Positions 34,873-44,689 of a stretch of DNA of 64,000 bases are shown piece by piece. This DNA comes from Hyphococcus sp. (GTDB taxonomy: Bacteria > Pseudomonadota > Alphaproteobacteria > Caulobacterales > Parvularculaceae): NCBI GenBank assembly GCA_021776335.1, contig JAJFGB010000001.1, positions 124,001 through 188,000 of the forward strand, read 5' to 3'. Made by a program: the position numbers and the translations under genes. Position 1 is the stretch's first letter; each line of letters starts with the position of its first letter. The notes beneath the pieces are model-generated. The model worked only from the letters and a program-made list of their open reading frames with translations. It ran no database searches and was not told the origin of the DNA.

Positions 34873-36156
34873 TTAACGCTCGCTGCCGGGCGGCGCGAGA
34901 AAGCCAAGGCTCTTTGTCCCGATGTAATAGGGCTTCCACCAGGCGATCGAGACCGGGACAGCGACATTGAGCCAGAATGCCGTGAGCATGAGCGTATAAA
35001 AGACTTCTTCGGTGATGATCTTTGCCTGCACGAAGGCGATATCGAGCACCACAAAGGCAAGCTCGGCGCGGCCAAGCATGCCAAAGCCGATCATCACCGC
35101 TTCGGGCCAGGCAAAGCGTCCGGTATAGCGCGCGGCAAGCGAGGCCGAAATAATCTGGGCAAAGAACATAGCGACGACGAGGATTGCCGTCTGTGGAACG
35201 ACCGACAAAAGAAGGCTGGCGTCAAAGAGGATTTTGGTGCCGAGCTCGACAAAGAACACCGGCCCGATCCATGAAAAGGCGACATTATCGACAATGCGTT
35301 TGACGTTTTCATAAGCCTCCTCGGTCTGTTCCGGGATGACATGAAAAAACTCTTTTTTGAGGATTAGCCCCGCCATATAGGCGCCGACCGCAGGGTGAAA
35401 CCCAAGGGCGTGGGCCGCAAGGCCGACCAGTAACGCGATTGACAGAACCGCCAGCACCGCGTGACGGCCCTGGTCGAAGACGAAGAAATCGCGCACGCCC
35501 CAGCCGCTTAAAAAGCGGAACTGTTTGATGAGGCGGCCGGCAATTTCACTAGGCAAGATCCACATGCCGAGCGCTGTAATGATGCCAAAGAACAGCGCCG
35601 CTTTGGCGACAATCCACAAGACCGCCGGCGCTGATGGCGCCGCCGCGCCGCTGGCAATGGGAACGAGAATGGCGACAAGGGCAAGCGAGGCGATATCGTC
35701 GAGAACCGCCGAGGTCATGATGCCGATGGCGGCTGGCGATTTTGAGAGCCCTTCGCTTTTGAGCGAGACCATTGTCAGCGACACGGCCGTTGCGGTCATC
35801 GCCAGGCCGGAGATCAGCGATATGTTGAAATCGTTCCAGAAGAACTGGACCACCGAAAAGGCAGCGCAAAAAGGTGCGATGGCGCCAAAAAGCGCTATCC
35901 CCCAGCTGCGTTTGGCGCTGGCGATAAAAGCTGAGGTGTTCTCCTCAAAGCCAAGGGCGAACATGATAAGAATGATGCCGACTTCGGCAAAGCCTCTGAT
36001 GAAGGGGTCACTCTCATGGGGTAGGAGCCCGATATTGACGTAGATCGCGCCCACGGCGAGATAGAACAATACCGGCGTCAGCCGGGTGCGCCGGGCAAAA
36101 TAGACCGCAAAAAAGACGCCAACCCAGATCAGCGCCAGATGTTCCAGTTCAGCCAC
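34873..36156 (-). CDS. Cation:proton antiporter (CPA2/Kef-type)
   Basis: 427 residues with twelve or so membrane helices and the CPA2 pattern: FAEVGIILIMFALGFE in an early helix, SAVLDDIASLALVAI with the conserved Asp pair of the ion site, and FHPAVGAYMAGLILKK. It exchanges Na+ or K+ for H+ across the inner membrane; there is no C-terminal TrkA-N domain, so it is a short non-Kef form. Confidence 0.87.
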   Translation of the reverse strand: MAELEHLALIWVGVFFAVYFARRTRLTPVLFYLAVGAIYVNIGLLPHESDPFIRGFAEVGIILIMFALGFEENTSAFIASAKRSWGIALFGAIAPFCAAFSVVQFFWNDFNISLISGLAMTATAVSLTMVSLKSEGLSKSPAAIGIMTSAVLDDIASLALVAILVPIASGAAAPSAPAVLWIVAKAALFFGIITALGMWILPSEIAGRLIKQFRFLSGWGVRDFFVFDQGRHAVLAVLSIALLVGLAAHALGFHPAVGAYMAGLILKKEFFHVIPEQTEEAYENVKRIVDNVAFSWIGPVFFVELGTKILFDASLLLSVVPQTAILVVAMFFAQIISASLAARYTGRFAWPEAVMIGFGMLGRAELAFVVLDIAFVQAKIITEEVFYTLMLTAFWLNVAVPVSIAWWKPYYIGTKSLGFLAPPGSER

Positions 36157-36281
36157 GGGCTGTTCTCCGAATCAATCATCGAGTGATCAACTATATATGG
36201 GAGTGATTGAGAAAGAATTTTCAGCCCCGGCGCTTTGCGTTGGATCAATAGTGGGGGCGAAACATTTCCGGCGCATTAGTC

Positions 36282-36411
36282 GTCATCCCGTGCGCTGCAC
36301 GGTACGAAGTAACGCGCCGCAGACACGGGATCGAGTGAGATTGGGTACAAGACTGACGGCGATCCCGTGTTAGCAGCGCAGCATTTCAAGCTGCCCAGCA
36401 CACGGGATGAC
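36282..36411. repeat. 130-bp intergenic element with inverted ends
   Basis: Starts GTCATCCCGTG and ends CACGGGATGAC, exact complements. Inner half sites GACACGGGATCG and GGCGATCCCGTGT make a second palindromic pair. Same architecture as the 110-bp elements with a different core; a partial copy lies at 27410-27523. Confidence 0.75.
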
Positions 36412-36430
36412 GGCGTCGTTGAGAATCGGT

Positions 36431-37204
36431 TTAATCTTTTTGCGTGAAGAGTTTACCCAGTGCTGCAAACGGATTTTTTGATGCGTCATCCGCAGGCTTT
36501 ACGTCAGCAGGTTTCGCATCATCAGTTTTCGGGGGCGTTGATTTTGGATCAGGTGCTGGCTTGGTTTTATTCGCAGCCTTTGCCTCTGCCACAGCGTCTC
36601 TCGAGCTTTGTTTCTTATAGGGCGTGACCGGCGCGACGCGCTGGCCAACGTCACTCGCAAAACGTTTGTCGTCGCTGGCGAGAAACGGCGCTGCAGCGGC
36701 GATGGCGTTTAGCATGTCGGGAAGCCAATCCTGATCGCCTTTCGAAAAATTACCAAGCACATGGCCGGTGACTTTTGCTTTATCGCCGGGATGGCCGATG
36801 CCAATCCTGACACGCCGGAACGCGTTGCCGAGATGCGCGTCAATGGAACGGATGCCATTATGGCCCGCTGCGCCGCCGCCGGTTTTCACCCGCAGTTTAC
36901 CCGGGGCAAGATCAAGCTCGTCATAAAAGACAACGACATCTTCGGGGCCAAGCTTATAAAATTGCGCGGCCTTTCCAACGGACTGACCGGACTCGTTCAT
37001 GAAGGTGAGGGGCTTTAAGATGATTGCTTTTTCACGGCCGGCTGGACCCGACAAAAAGCCTTCGCGGATTTCGCCCTGGAATTTCTTGCGCGGCGCGCCA
37101 AAGCCATGGGCGTCGGCAATCGCATCCGCCGCCAGAAAGCCGACATTATGCCGGTGTTTCTCGTATTTTTCGCCGGGATTGCCGAGGCCGACAAGAAGGA
37201 TCAT
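36431..37204 (-). CDS. pth: Peptidyl-tRNA hydrolase with charged C-terminal tail
   Basis: The first 190 residues are a complete Pth: VGLGNPGEKYEKHRHNVGF with the catalytic His19, PLTFMNESGQSV, VFYDELDLAPGKLRVKTGGG and AGHNGIRSI. It frees tRNA from peptidyl-tRNA dropped by ribosomes. The last 60-65 residues form a Lys/Asp/Pro-rich low-complexity extension absent from most Pth proteins. Next to rplY on the same strand. Confidence 0.95.
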   Translation of the reverse strand: MILLVGLGNPGEKYEKHRHNVGFLAADAIADAHGFGAPRKKFQGEIREGFLSGPAGREKAIILKPLTFMNESGQSVGKAAQFYKLGPEDVVVFYDELDLAPGKLRVKTGGGAAGHNGIRSIDAHLGNAFRRVRIGIGHPGDKAKVTGHVLGNFSKGDQDWLPDMLNAIAAAAPFLASDDKRFASDVGQRVAPVTPYKKQSSRDAVAEAKAANKTKPAPDPKSTPPKTDDAKPADVKPADDASKNPFAALGKLFTQKD

Positions 37205-37261
37205 GACGCGCTCCCAAAACGGTGGCGCATTTTAAGAACTGAAAATAGGGCGCCTGTTATT

Positions 37262-37942
37262 CTATTCTTCTTTGGCGGCGCCGTCTTCAGCTGCGGCTTC
37301 GCCTTCTGCGGCTTCGCCTTCTTCACCTTCAGCAGCTTCGGCCTCTTCATCTTCGCCGGCCGAGCGCAGCGCTGACGGCGCGGCGATCGTTGCGATGGTA
37401 AAGTCGCGATCGGTGGTCACAAGCGTGACCCCCTCAGGCAGTTTAACCGCGGAAGCGTGGATCGAATCGCCGACTTCAAGCCCGGTGACGTCAATTTCAA
37501 AGATTTCCGGGATCGCTGTTGCTGGCGCGTAAACCTCAACGGTGTGACGCACGACGTTCAAGACGCCGCCTTTCTTAAGACCCGGAGATTCTTCTTCATT
37601 GAGGAAGCGAACCGGGATCTCGACATCGATGCGGGTTTTGTCGTCAACGCGCATCATGTCGATATGAATAGGATTGCCCTTGACCGGATGGATCTGAACG
37701 GCGCGGGTGATGACCGGCTGCTGGCCTTTTTCGCCAGTAACGTCGATTTTCGCGAGATGCGCCCGAAGCCGGCCGGCATTATAGGCCATCTGGATTTCAT
37801 GCTGGTTCAGATTGATCGCGACCGGATCATCGCCGCCGCCATAGAGAACCCCGGGGATCCAGCCCTCGCGCCGCGCCGCGCGGGCGCCGCCGGTGCCTGT
37901 GCGCGCGCGCAATTCACATTTAAAGATGTCGATCTCGGCCAT
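37262..37942 (-). CDS. rplY: Ribosomal protein L25/general stress protein Ctc
   Basis: 226 residues from MAEIDIFKCELRARTGTGGA; the N-terminal L25 beta barrel (GWIPGVLYGGGDDPVAINLN) binds 5S rRNA, the Ctc/TL5 C-terminal domain follows (GLEVGDSIHASAVKLPEGV), and the tail is a long Glu/Ala-rich acidic repeat. The frame is open upstream to 38083, but the family start is at 37942. Confidence 0.95.
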   Translation of the reverse strand: MAEIDIFKCELRARTGTGGARAARREGWIPGVLYGGGDDPVAINLNQHEIQMAYNAGRLRAHLAKIDVTGEKGQQPVITRAVQIHPVKGNPIHIDMMRVDDKTRIDVEIPVRFLNEEESPGLKKGGVLNVVRHTVEVYAPATAIPEIFEIDVTGLEVGDSIHASAVKLPEGVTLVTTDRDFTIATIAAPSALRSAGEDEEAEAAEGEEGEAAEGEAAAEDGAAKEE

Positions 37943-38321
37943 GGGTCTTAGCGTCCTCACGCAAAAAACAGCCGCAGCGGCGGGATTTTGCCCTCGCGGC
38001 GGCTCGAAATTCCAGAATGAGCGGCGGTCATAGAGGAAAGCATGGGGCCGCGCAAGCATATCTGACCGGCTTTTGACGCCCATTTAGCCCTGGCTGGACG
38101 GGAGGGCCCAATAGCAAATTTTGGCGCGATTTTGGGTAAAAATTCAGGGTGGCAGGCGCCCGCCTTGGACACCATGACTTTAGCCTGAAAGGTCGCTCAC
38201 AGGGCTGGCGGCCGGGCATCACAACGCGCTGGCGCCGCCGCGATGCCGTGAAGGGATAATGCAGCAATGGGGTTATCGTGCAGCAAAGGAAGGGCGCATT
38301 CCAAGCCCGCCGTCAAAATGA

Positions 38322-38729
38322 TCAGCAGGCCACATCGAAATCGGTCAACACTGATCGTTCTTTCAGGATATGGGAGAGATCCCGGAATGCAGAATAAGTA
38401 ATCGCATCTAATGGTTCCAACTCATCTGCAGGATGGTCAAGATCCGGTGCGAACCAGCGCCACAGCGCCAATTTGTACAAAACATCTTGAATTGAGTGCG
38501 CATCAACACTTGCTGCCGCATTCATGATCACGCATTGCGCCTCAAGCAATCCGTCTGCTTTGGTTTCAGTGTTGCCATCGAAACCATGTTCCCCGTTTTT
38601 GATGATGGTCTTTTCGAGCTCCGCAAAAAGCTCAAAGAGCCTTTTATGTTGGCCTTCGCGAGGCGTGACCCCGGGACTCGTTTTAGTTCGAATCTCGTCG
38701 AGTTCTCGACTGATCAGTTTGCAGTTCAT
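38322..38729 (-). CDS. Hypothetical cytosolic protein
   Basis: 135 residues, mostly helical, without signal or membrane segment. Notable are HKRLFELFAELEKTI and a Trp-rich stretch LALWRWFAPDLDHP. No family recognised. Coding is plausible from length and composition; ribosome site AAGGAAAAACC lies just before the ATG. Confidence 0.6.
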   Translation of the reverse strand: MNCKLISRELDEIRTKTSPGVTPREGQHKRLFELFAELEKTIIKNGEHGFDGNTETKADGLLEAQCVIMNAAASVDAHSIQDVLYKLALWRWFAPDLDHPADELEPLDAITYSAFRDLSHILKERSVLTDFDVAC

Positions 38730-39114
38730 CAGGTTTTTCCTTTGGCAATTCTTGCCCTGTCACTGCGCTAGTTAGGACATTTGTCCCAAAAAGTAAGTCA
38801 CGCGAGTGATGGACAATGCAGGAAGCATAGACAAAGCAAACTGCTGCTGCGCAATGGTATCTGAAGCGACAATCGCGATGTAAACACGGTGGCACAGCTC
38901 GGACAATGCAGGGAGAGGTCGCCACTTGGGTGAAACGTCCAAAGCTTTGTCTAAACGGTCGCGATGCTGTATCTAAGCGGCAGCGCCATTTTTTTTAATC
39001 TGGTTCCAGCGCCAAATAAATCAAAGGTTCTTGATGGCGCTCAATGTCTAAATTCAGCGGAGAGTTCAGTTCGGATCGTGCATTAAGTCGACACTTCCTG
39101 GGGAGGAACAACTA
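38730..39114. other. Gene-free spacer
   Basis: 385 bases with no supported gene. GGACAATGCAGG occurs twice (near 38812 and 38903) as a direct repeat in the upstream region of the minus-strand gene. The right end carries CTGGGGAGGA, the ribosome site of the LuxR gene. Confidence 0.4.
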
Positions 39115-39834
39115 ATGTTGCTGGAAGAATATCTACAAGAATTGTCTGCGGTCTCCGAAAAGGAAGAATTGACTAATCTGCTGGTCCGCGCATTTTCAGA
39201 TTTTGGCGCCAAAGCGATTGTCGGGCACGCCCTTTCTTTTGGCGGATCGAATGGCATCCTTGAATGGGATCCCATTTTCACAACATTTCCCCAAAGCATT
39301 GCCGACGCCTATGCGAAATACCGGCAAGCAGGCGATCCGTTTTTCGATGCAGCTCTGGCTTACGGCGCCCCGGTTCATTTCCATCGAATTCGCCGGCAAA
39401 TCGACTGGAGCGGGCCCCAAAGCCATCTCATCACCGAGATGGAAGGCGCCGGACTGCATGACGGTGTCGCAGCCTTTGTCATTATCAAACCCGGTGTCGC
39501 CGCCTATTTTGTCGCCGCGTTTTCAGAAATTCACGAAAGCTTTTCCGCTGCGGCGCTGCGGCGCATTCATATCATGTTTAGCGAATTCTACTTCCGCTAT
39601 CGTGAGATATCGAGGAAGGAGCGCGTAAGTCTTTCTCAGCGCGAACAACAAATTCTCATTGGTATCATTGCAGGCAAATCGAACACCGAGATCGGTACGC
39701 AACTGGCAATTTCCAAAGCCACGGTGGACACCTATGTTCGCCGGTGTTTTGAAAAACTCAAGGTGAGCAGCCGGATGGAGGCGGCGCTGAAATTCTTTAG
39801 CCTCGGCCTGCAGCCCGGTAAATCAGCTGAATAA
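39115..39834 (+). CDS. LuxR family regulator
   Basis: 239 residues. The last 65 form a LuxR/GerE HTH (LSQREQQILIGIIAGKSNTE, ISKATVDTYVRRCFEKLKV). The N-terminal 165 residues resemble an autoinducer-binding domain in length and in WSGPQSHLI-type spacing, but the canonical Trp/Asp set is not clearly complete, so it may be a LuxR solo with another ligand. No luxI-like gene is nearby. Confidence 0.85.
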   Translation: MLLEEYLQELSAVSEKEELTNLLVRAFSDFGAKAIVGHALSFGGSNGILEWDPIFTTFPQSIADAYAKYRQAGDPFFDAALAYGAPVHFHRIRRQIDWSGPQSHLITEMEGAGLHDGVAAFVIIKPGVAAYFVAAFSEIHESFSAAALRRIHIMFSEFYFRYREISRKERVSLSQREQQILIGIIAGKSNTEIGTQLAISKATVDTYVRRCFEKLKVSSRMEAALKFFSLGLQPGKSAE

Positions 39835-40064
39835 GCGATAGCGCCGGTCTGGTTGGCGCATTACTGATGAGTGCGGGGTCTGCCACATCAAGCACCTTCA
39901 GCGGGGCATGTGGCGCCTCTTCAATGACTAAGCTAATCCGCCTGTACAAGGTTGGGCCTTAGCATCCCCAAAACCCCCAATCTGCGGCCTTGTTGACTTC
40001 GCCATATTTCGAACGTATTAGCGTATTAATACAATGAGATGGTGAAATTGAAAAGGAGCGCGTG

Positions 40065-40373
40065 ATGCGCGGCCCAGGATCAGGTAACGCCAAGGCGCAG
40101 CGGTCGAAAGACGAAAAAGCGCTTTATGAGGCGCTGGCGACATTGAAAAATGGCGCAGAGGCAGCGCGGTTTTTAAAAGACCTCGCAACGCCGGCGGAGC
40201 TCGAAGCCTTTGGTGAGCGCTGGCGCATCGCCCGCATGCTCGATGAGGGCGGGCATTCCTATCGCGAGATTGCCGCCGTGACCGGGGCATCGACGACGAC
40301 CATCGGGCGCGTCGCGCGGTTTCTCAAAGAAGAAAATAACGAGGGGTATCGACTAGTTCTTGACCGGATCTAG
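40065..40373 (+). CDS. YerC/YecD family TrpR-like regulator
   Basis: 102 residues with a helical Trp-repressor-type HTH: ARFLKDLATPAELEAFGERW then YREIAAVTGASTTTIGRVARFL. It belongs to the TrpR superfamily YerC group, for which a histidine-pathway or unknown role is suspected. ATG 40065 lies six bases after AAGGAG. It directly precedes hisG, so they are likely one operon. Confidence 0.88.
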   Translation: MRGPGSGNAKAQRSKDEKALYEALATLKNGAEAARFLKDLATPAELEAFGERWRIARMLDEGGHSYREIAAVTGASTTTIGRVARFLKEENNEGYRLVLDRI

Positions 40374-40406
40374 CGTGAACTCATTGATCAACAGCGGAAG
40401 ATAATC

Positions 40407-41294
40407 ATGACTGAAGAACGTTTGCGTATCGCCATCCAGAAGTCCGGCCGCCTGTCGGAGGGAAGCTTTGAGCTTTTAAAAAACTGCGGGCTGAAAATTT
40501 CCCGCGGTAAGGACAAGCTTTATGGGCGCGTGAGGGAGCTGCCGATTGACGTTCTACTCCTTCGCGATGACGACATCGCGTCTTTTGTCGCTGATGATGC
40601 CTGCGACATCGGCATTGTCGGTGAAAATGTCTTTCAGGAGGAGGCGCTGACCGACGGTCATGATACGCCTGCGCTGGAAGTGATGAAGCTTGGTTTTGCC
40701 CGCTGTAAGTTGATGCTCGCCGCGCCGAAGGAATGGACCTTTAACGGGCCGTCAATGCTCGAAGGAAAACGTATTGCCACGTCCTATCCCGGGCTTACCG
40801 ACGCCTGGCTGGCGCGCGAGGGGGTTAAAGCGCGGTCGGTAACGATGAAGGGATCGGTTGAAGTGGCGCCGCGCCTCAAAATTGGCGATGCGGTTTGCGA
40901 TATCGTCTCCACTGGCGCCACCCTTGACGCCAATGGTTTAAAGCCTGTCGCCACTGTCTTCGAATCCGAAGCAATCCTTATTCGCAACGCCAATGATTTC
41001 ACGGCAGAAAAACAGGCAGTCTATGATGCGTTGTTGACCCGTATTCGCGGGGTCATGACGTCGCGCGATGCAAAATATATCATGATGAACGCGCCACGCA
41101 GCGCGATTGCGGCGATCACTGAATTCCTGCCGGGCGCTGAGGCGCCGACGATCCTCGATCTTGCAGGGGACGCGGACAAGGTCGCTATTCACGCGGTCTG
41201 CCGCGAAAGCGTTTTCTGGGAAACGCTGGAGAGCCTTAAAAAACTCGGCGCCAGCGCGATATTGGTGCTGCCCATAGAAAAGATGATGGCGTGA
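40407..41294 (+). CDS. hisG: ATP phosphoribosyltransferase, long form
   Basis: 295 residues: RLRIAIQKSGRLSEGSFELLK start, GIVGENVFQE, IATSYPGLT and the PRPP loop DIVSTGATLDANGL, followed by about 75 residues of the ACT-like regulatory domain (FLPGAEAPTILDLAGD ... VFWETLESLKKLGASAILVLPIEKM). Long-form HisG is feedback-inhibited by histidine and needs no HisZ. It makes the first step of histidine synthesis. The 10-G tract at 41373-41382 lies downstream. Confidence 0.95.
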   Translation: MTEERLRIAIQKSGRLSEGSFELLKNCGLKISRGKDKLYGRVRELPIDVLLLRDDDIASFVADDACDIGIVGENVFQEEALTDGHDTPALEVMKLGFARCKLMLAAPKEWTFNGPSMLEGKRIATSYPGLTDAWLAREGVKARSVTMKGSVEVAPRLKIGDAVCDIVSTGATLDANGLKPVATVFESEAILIRNANDFTAEKQAVYDALLTRIRGVMTSRDAKYIMMNAPRSAIAAITEFLPGAEAPTILDLAGDADKVAIHAVCRESVFWETLESLKKLGASAILVLPIEKMMA

Positions 41295-41526
41295 GGGATG
41301 GCGTTGGATCTTCGGCGATTGATATCGCTTGATCGCCTTCGCGCCGGATCTTTTCTGATCGCCTTCGCGATCGGGGGGGGGGAAGGCGATATCGGTGTTG
41401 CCAACTGAATAGATAATGGTCTAAGAGTACTGTAGAAATTAGACGATTATTGTTCGTGAGGCGACGAAAATGCCGGTATATTGTATGTAACTGGTATTTT
41501 GACGCGGTCTGGCATTGGGGGCTGAT

Positions 41527-41811
41527 ATGGCGATGAATGGAAAAATAGAAAATATTCCAGAAAGCAAAGTGCATGCGGTCGTTACGAGCTTCGAGTCGGC
41601 AGGCTGGATAACAGGAAAAGAACAGCATTCAGACGGGTTTTGGACCGTCCATCTAATATTTCCCGATGAGGACAATGGATTAGGTGCGACGCAACGATCA
41701 GGCGTGATCGCGCAAGATCAATTCCGCGCCTTTGTGGCCGATCATAATACAGGCAGCGTTAGTATTGCCGCTGATGATTTGCGGCATGATCGAGGCGTCG
41801 ATCACCCGTAA
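41527..41811 (+). CDS. Possible small protein overlapping the GMC gene
   Basis: The first 57 codons ([20 protein letters not shown]..., [20 protein letters not shown]) look like a real small domain; the rest is antisense to the end of the GMC gene. It may be an intact overlapping gene or one whose 3' end was lost to the GMC insertion. No family recognised. Confidence 0.35.
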   Translation: MAMNGKIENIPESKVHAVVTSFESAGWITGKEQHSDGFWTVHLIFPDEDNGLGATQRSGVIAQDQFRAFVADHNTGSVSIAADDLRHDRGVDHP

Positions 41812-43287
41812 ATTTTCAACGCCGCGTAGTTTTAGGTCGGGCGTTACAACGGCAAGTTCGTCAACGCCCATCTTGCATGTGCCGACTGGATGAAAAACCG
41901 GGGCTGCGCCGGCGCGTACAAAGGTCTCCCATTCATTGTCTGAAATGGGCGCGGCGGCAGGGTTCAGCGGCCCGGTGACAAACTGTCCAAATGCTTTTGT
42001 ATCCAGGAGAGCGATGCATGTCTTGCCAGACGCGATCAGCGTTTGCAGGTCGTAATCATCACTGAGCATCGACGGGTAGATTTTTGGCGGGTCGAAAGGC
42101 GCGTTGGAACGCAGCTCAAGACGGCCGCGGCTGCGCGAGCGATTTACATTGGCCTGCAATGTAACTGATGGTCTGTCGAGCGATGTTGCCTTGGCGCCAT
42201 TTTTAACAAAGCCCAGCGGCGCAAAGTGAATTTGAATGTCGGGATGCGACAGAGCAGGGTCGGTTTTTGCAAAGGCCAGCGCCTGAAAGACGACGGAGGT
42301 AAGGGGGCCGGCGCCGTCAAACAGCCACTCCAGTCCATAGCGCGCGAGTTTTATCGGGTTCTTTTCAACATTGAGTGTTGTCTCTGAGACTTCGGCCTGG
42401 ATTGTAATGCAGGCATGCTCATGAAGATTGGCGCCAACGCCCGGCGCGTCGTGAACAACTTCAATGCCATGGGTCTTAAGATGCGCGGCGGGACCGATGC
42501 CCGAAAGCATTAAAAGCTGCGGCGAGTTAATCGATCCGCCGGAGAGGATAATCTCAGTATTGGCCATGGCGACATGGCGCTCACCATTTTGTTCATATTC
42601 AACGCCGGTCGCCCGGCGATTTTCGAACAGGATGCGGGTTGCAAGGGCGCCTGTTTCGATTTTCAGATTTGGCCGCGACCGGATGGGGTTAAGGAAAATC
42701 TCAGACGTGCTGGCGCGGACGTGTTTGGTGCGTGTCGTGTGCAGGATCGCGGCGCCTTCCTGCTCTCGGCCATTATAATGATCATTGCGCGGGATGCCGA
42801 TTTCCGCGCAGGCGTCAACAAAAGCATGGGATAAAACATTGGCGCCGCGCAGGGGTTTGACCGGCAAAGGGCCACCGGTTCCGTGATGTTCGCCGCTGGT
42901 TTCATTATCTTCGAGCTTGAGAAAATGCGGCAGGACGTCGTCAAAAGACCAGCCCGTGTTGCCGAGCTGCGCCCAGTGATTAAAATCATCGCCGTCGCCG
43001 CGCACATAAATCGTGCCATTGAGACGAGATGATCCGCCAAGCATTTTACCCCGCGGCCAAAACTCTGTGCGGTTATCGCGCGTTGGGTCCGGCTCGGTTT
43101 CATACATCCAGTCGCGCTTTGGATCGCCGACACAAATGCTTGACCCGAATATCGGTACGCGCAACAGCGGATTACTGGCGGGGCCGCCGGCCTCAAGCAA
43201 CAAGACCTTGTTGGTTGAATCTTCCGACAGACGGTTAGCGACAACGCAGCCGGCGCTGCCGGCGCCAACTATTATAAAATCCCACAT
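41698..43287 (-). CDS. GMC family oxidoreductase (choline/alcohol dehydrogenase-like)
   Basis: 529 residues from [20 protein letters not shown], the FAD-binding GxGxxG. Further GMC signatures: [37 protein letters not shown] and [10 protein letters not shown] with the active-site His, then [17 protein letters not shown]. It oxidises a primary alcohol such as choline or a related compound with FAD. The frame is open upstream because of a duplicated start region (see the remnant at 43364-43400). Confidence 0.92.
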   Translation of the reverse strand: MWDFIIVGAGSAGCVVANRLSEDSTNKVLLLEAGGPASNPLLRVPIFGSSICVGDPKRDWMYETEPDPTRDNRTEFWPRGKMLGGSSRLNGTIYVRGDGDDFNHWAQLGNTGWSFDDVLPHFLKLEDNETSGEHHGTGGPLPVKPLRGANVLSHAFVDACAEIGIPRNDHYNGREQEGAAILHTTRTKHVRASTSEIFLNPIRSRPNLKIETGALATRILFENRRATGVEYEQNGERHVAMANTEIILSGGSINSPQLLMLSGIGPAAHLKTHGIEVVHDAPGVGANLHEHACITIQAEVSETTLNVEKNPIKLARYGLEWLFDGAGPLTSVVFQALAFAKTDPALSHPDIQIHFAPLGFVKNGAKATSLDRPSVTLQANVNRSRSRGRLELRSNAPFDPPKIYPSMLSDDYDLQTLIASGKTCIALLDTKAFGQFVTGPLNPAAAPISDNEWETFVRAGAAPVFHPVGTCKMGVDELAVVTPDLKLRGVENLRVIDASIMPQIISGNTNAACIMIGHKGAELILRDHA

Positions 43288-43363
43288 AAGGGCTTCCGTT
43301 TGTGCCTGAGGACAGGCGTTAACTGACAACGCGCCGGTTTCATGATTGCGCGCATTCGCGCGC

Positions 43364-43400
43364 GGGAGCTGCCGGCGCCAATGATGATGTAGTCCCACAT
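43364..43400 (-). pseudogene. Remnant start of a second GMC oxidoreductase
   Basis: Reading from the ATG at 43400 gives [12 protein letters not shown], nearly the first 12 residues of the adjacent GMC protein, then the similarity stops. It is in another frame from the complete gene and about 113 bases upstream of it, so a paralog appears to have been deleted down to its first codons. Confidence 0.65.
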
Positions 43401-43424
43401 GATGGTTTCCGGTTAGAGACGAGG

Positions 43425-43613
43425 CTAAAATAGTGCAAGTCGGAAAAACACATAGATGAAATAGCCGGAGAGGACTAATCGAACGGCGAAGGCGCCGCTA
43501 GACCAATAACGCTTTGCTTTCAGGCGTTGCGCCAGGCGTATTCCGCTGATGACCGCCAGCGCGACGGCGACCAAACCTGCGACGACAAGAATAATGTCAA
43601 TGGATTCTGTCAA
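43425..43613 (-). CDS. Small membrane protein, 62 residues
   Basis: Two hydrophobic helices separated by a basic stretch ([15 protein letters not shown]). No family recognised. A truncated relative lies at 44430-44550, which supports that this is a real, once-duplicated gene. Confidence 0.6.
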   Translation of the reverse strand: MTESIDIILVVAGLVAVALAVISGIRLAQRLKAKRYWSSGAFAVRLVLSGYFIYVFFRLALF

Positions 43614-43642
43614 CGCAGGCCTTTGTAAATATACATCTTCGC

Positions 43643-44413
43643 CTAATAGGGTGATGCCGAGAGCTCAACCAAAAGCGCATCGGCGCTACGCCGCAATCCG
43701 CGCAGTTTTCCATTGTCCTTTGAAAGACAGGCTTTTCTCATTGCATCAGTAATATCAACGAATTTACCTGTAACCGATCCTTCATCGGGGCTCCAGATTT
43801 GGCCTGTCAGGCGATCGATCCCACCGTCAAACGAGAAATGATAATTGATACCGTCGGCGCGAATGAGGATTGTATCATCGCCATCGGTCGATACTGGTCT
43901 TTGGTCAGCATAGCGCGTCCTGAATAGCATTTCAGACCAAAGTGTATGAAGTACGTCGCCTAGCCCTTCGTCGATTTCAATTTCGCATTTTTCGACAACC
44001 ACATCATCGATGCTTGCGGGCAATTTCGCTTCTAACTCGGCAATTTCTTCATCGAGGATGGAATTACCCTCGCCGTCAGTAATCTGCACTTTGCCGTCTT
44101 TATAATCTTTAAGCGCGTCAAAACCATAAAGAGACGTGTCCGTGGTCAGATGGATGATTTTGTATTGTCCACCTTTTCGCGAAACAGCGATTGCATATTC
44201 ATTCCAAAATGACGGCAGGACAATAACGCGGGCGAATGTTTCTTGCGCATAGGCGTCCTTCAGGACTGACATAACGGAATGATAATACCGATCGAGGTCA
44301 TAATCCTCGTAGGCGCCTTCGGAAAAAACCGAGTCTTCCGGCACCAGGTGCTCATCAGTGGCTGAGGCCGTGAGAGGCAAAAGTAGCGCGAGCAGGGGGG
44401 CAAGTTGTTTCAT
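43643..44413 (-). CDS. Exported hypothetical protein
   Basis: 256 residues with a signal peptide ending ASATD, then acidic helices and strands (ALKDYKDGKVQITDGEGNSI, INYHFSFDGGIDRLTGQIWS). Cys in VEKCEIEID and RKACLSKD could form a disulfide. No family recognised. It lies between the intact and the truncated copy of the 62-residue membrane protein. Confidence 0.65.
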   Translation of the reverse strand: MKQLAPLLALLLPLTASATDEHLVPEDSVFSEGAYEDYDLDRYYHSVMSVLKDAYAQETFARVIVLPSFWNEYAIAVSRKGGQYKIIHLTTDTSLYGFDALKDYKDGKVQITDGEGNSILDEEIAELEAKLPASIDDVVVEKCEIEIDEGLGDVLHTLWSEMLFRTRYADQRPVSTDGDDTILIRADGINYHFSFDGGIDRLTGQIWSPDEGSVTGKFVDITDAMRKACLSKDNGKLRGLRRSADALLVELSASPY

Positions 44414-44429
44414 TTTGACCTCGACGTTG

Positions 44430-44550
44430 TTAGTGCTCTGCGCGCCATATGGTGAAAAACATATAAATGAAAAAGCCGCTCAAGGCCAAGCGGATAGTAA
44501 ATGCGCCCAGGCTCAGAAAAATAATTGTGCCGGGATTAGACAGATTGATA
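44430..44550 (-). pseudogene. Truncated copy of the 62-residue membrane protein
   Basis: The minus strand reads LGAFTIRLALSGFFIYMFF...RAEH before a stop at 44430-44432, against [19 protein letters not shown] in the intact protein at 43425. The 5' part is missing and the open frame ends next to the 110-bp repeat at 44552, so the element or its insertion removed the start. Confidence 0.6.
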
Positions 44551-44551
44551 T

Positions 44552-44661
44552 GTCATCGTCGGGCCTGTCCCGACGATCTCGGGCGGCAAGCGTGTACGTG
44601 TCGATTCATTGGGTCTTTTCGCAGCTTTGCAGGAGATACTCGGCATAAAGCCGAGCATGAC
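44552..44661. repeat. 110-bp double-hairpin intergenic element, copy B
   Basis: Starts GTCATCGTCGG, ends CCGAGCATGAC; left hairpin CGTCGGGCCTGTCCCGACG, right hairpin CTCGGCATAAAGCCGAG, with GATCTCGGG and GGAGATACTCGG as inner half sites. Same length and plan as 33508-33617. Confidence 0.75.
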
Positions 44662-44689
44662 TTGTACGATTTTATGTCTCGGTCCGTAT

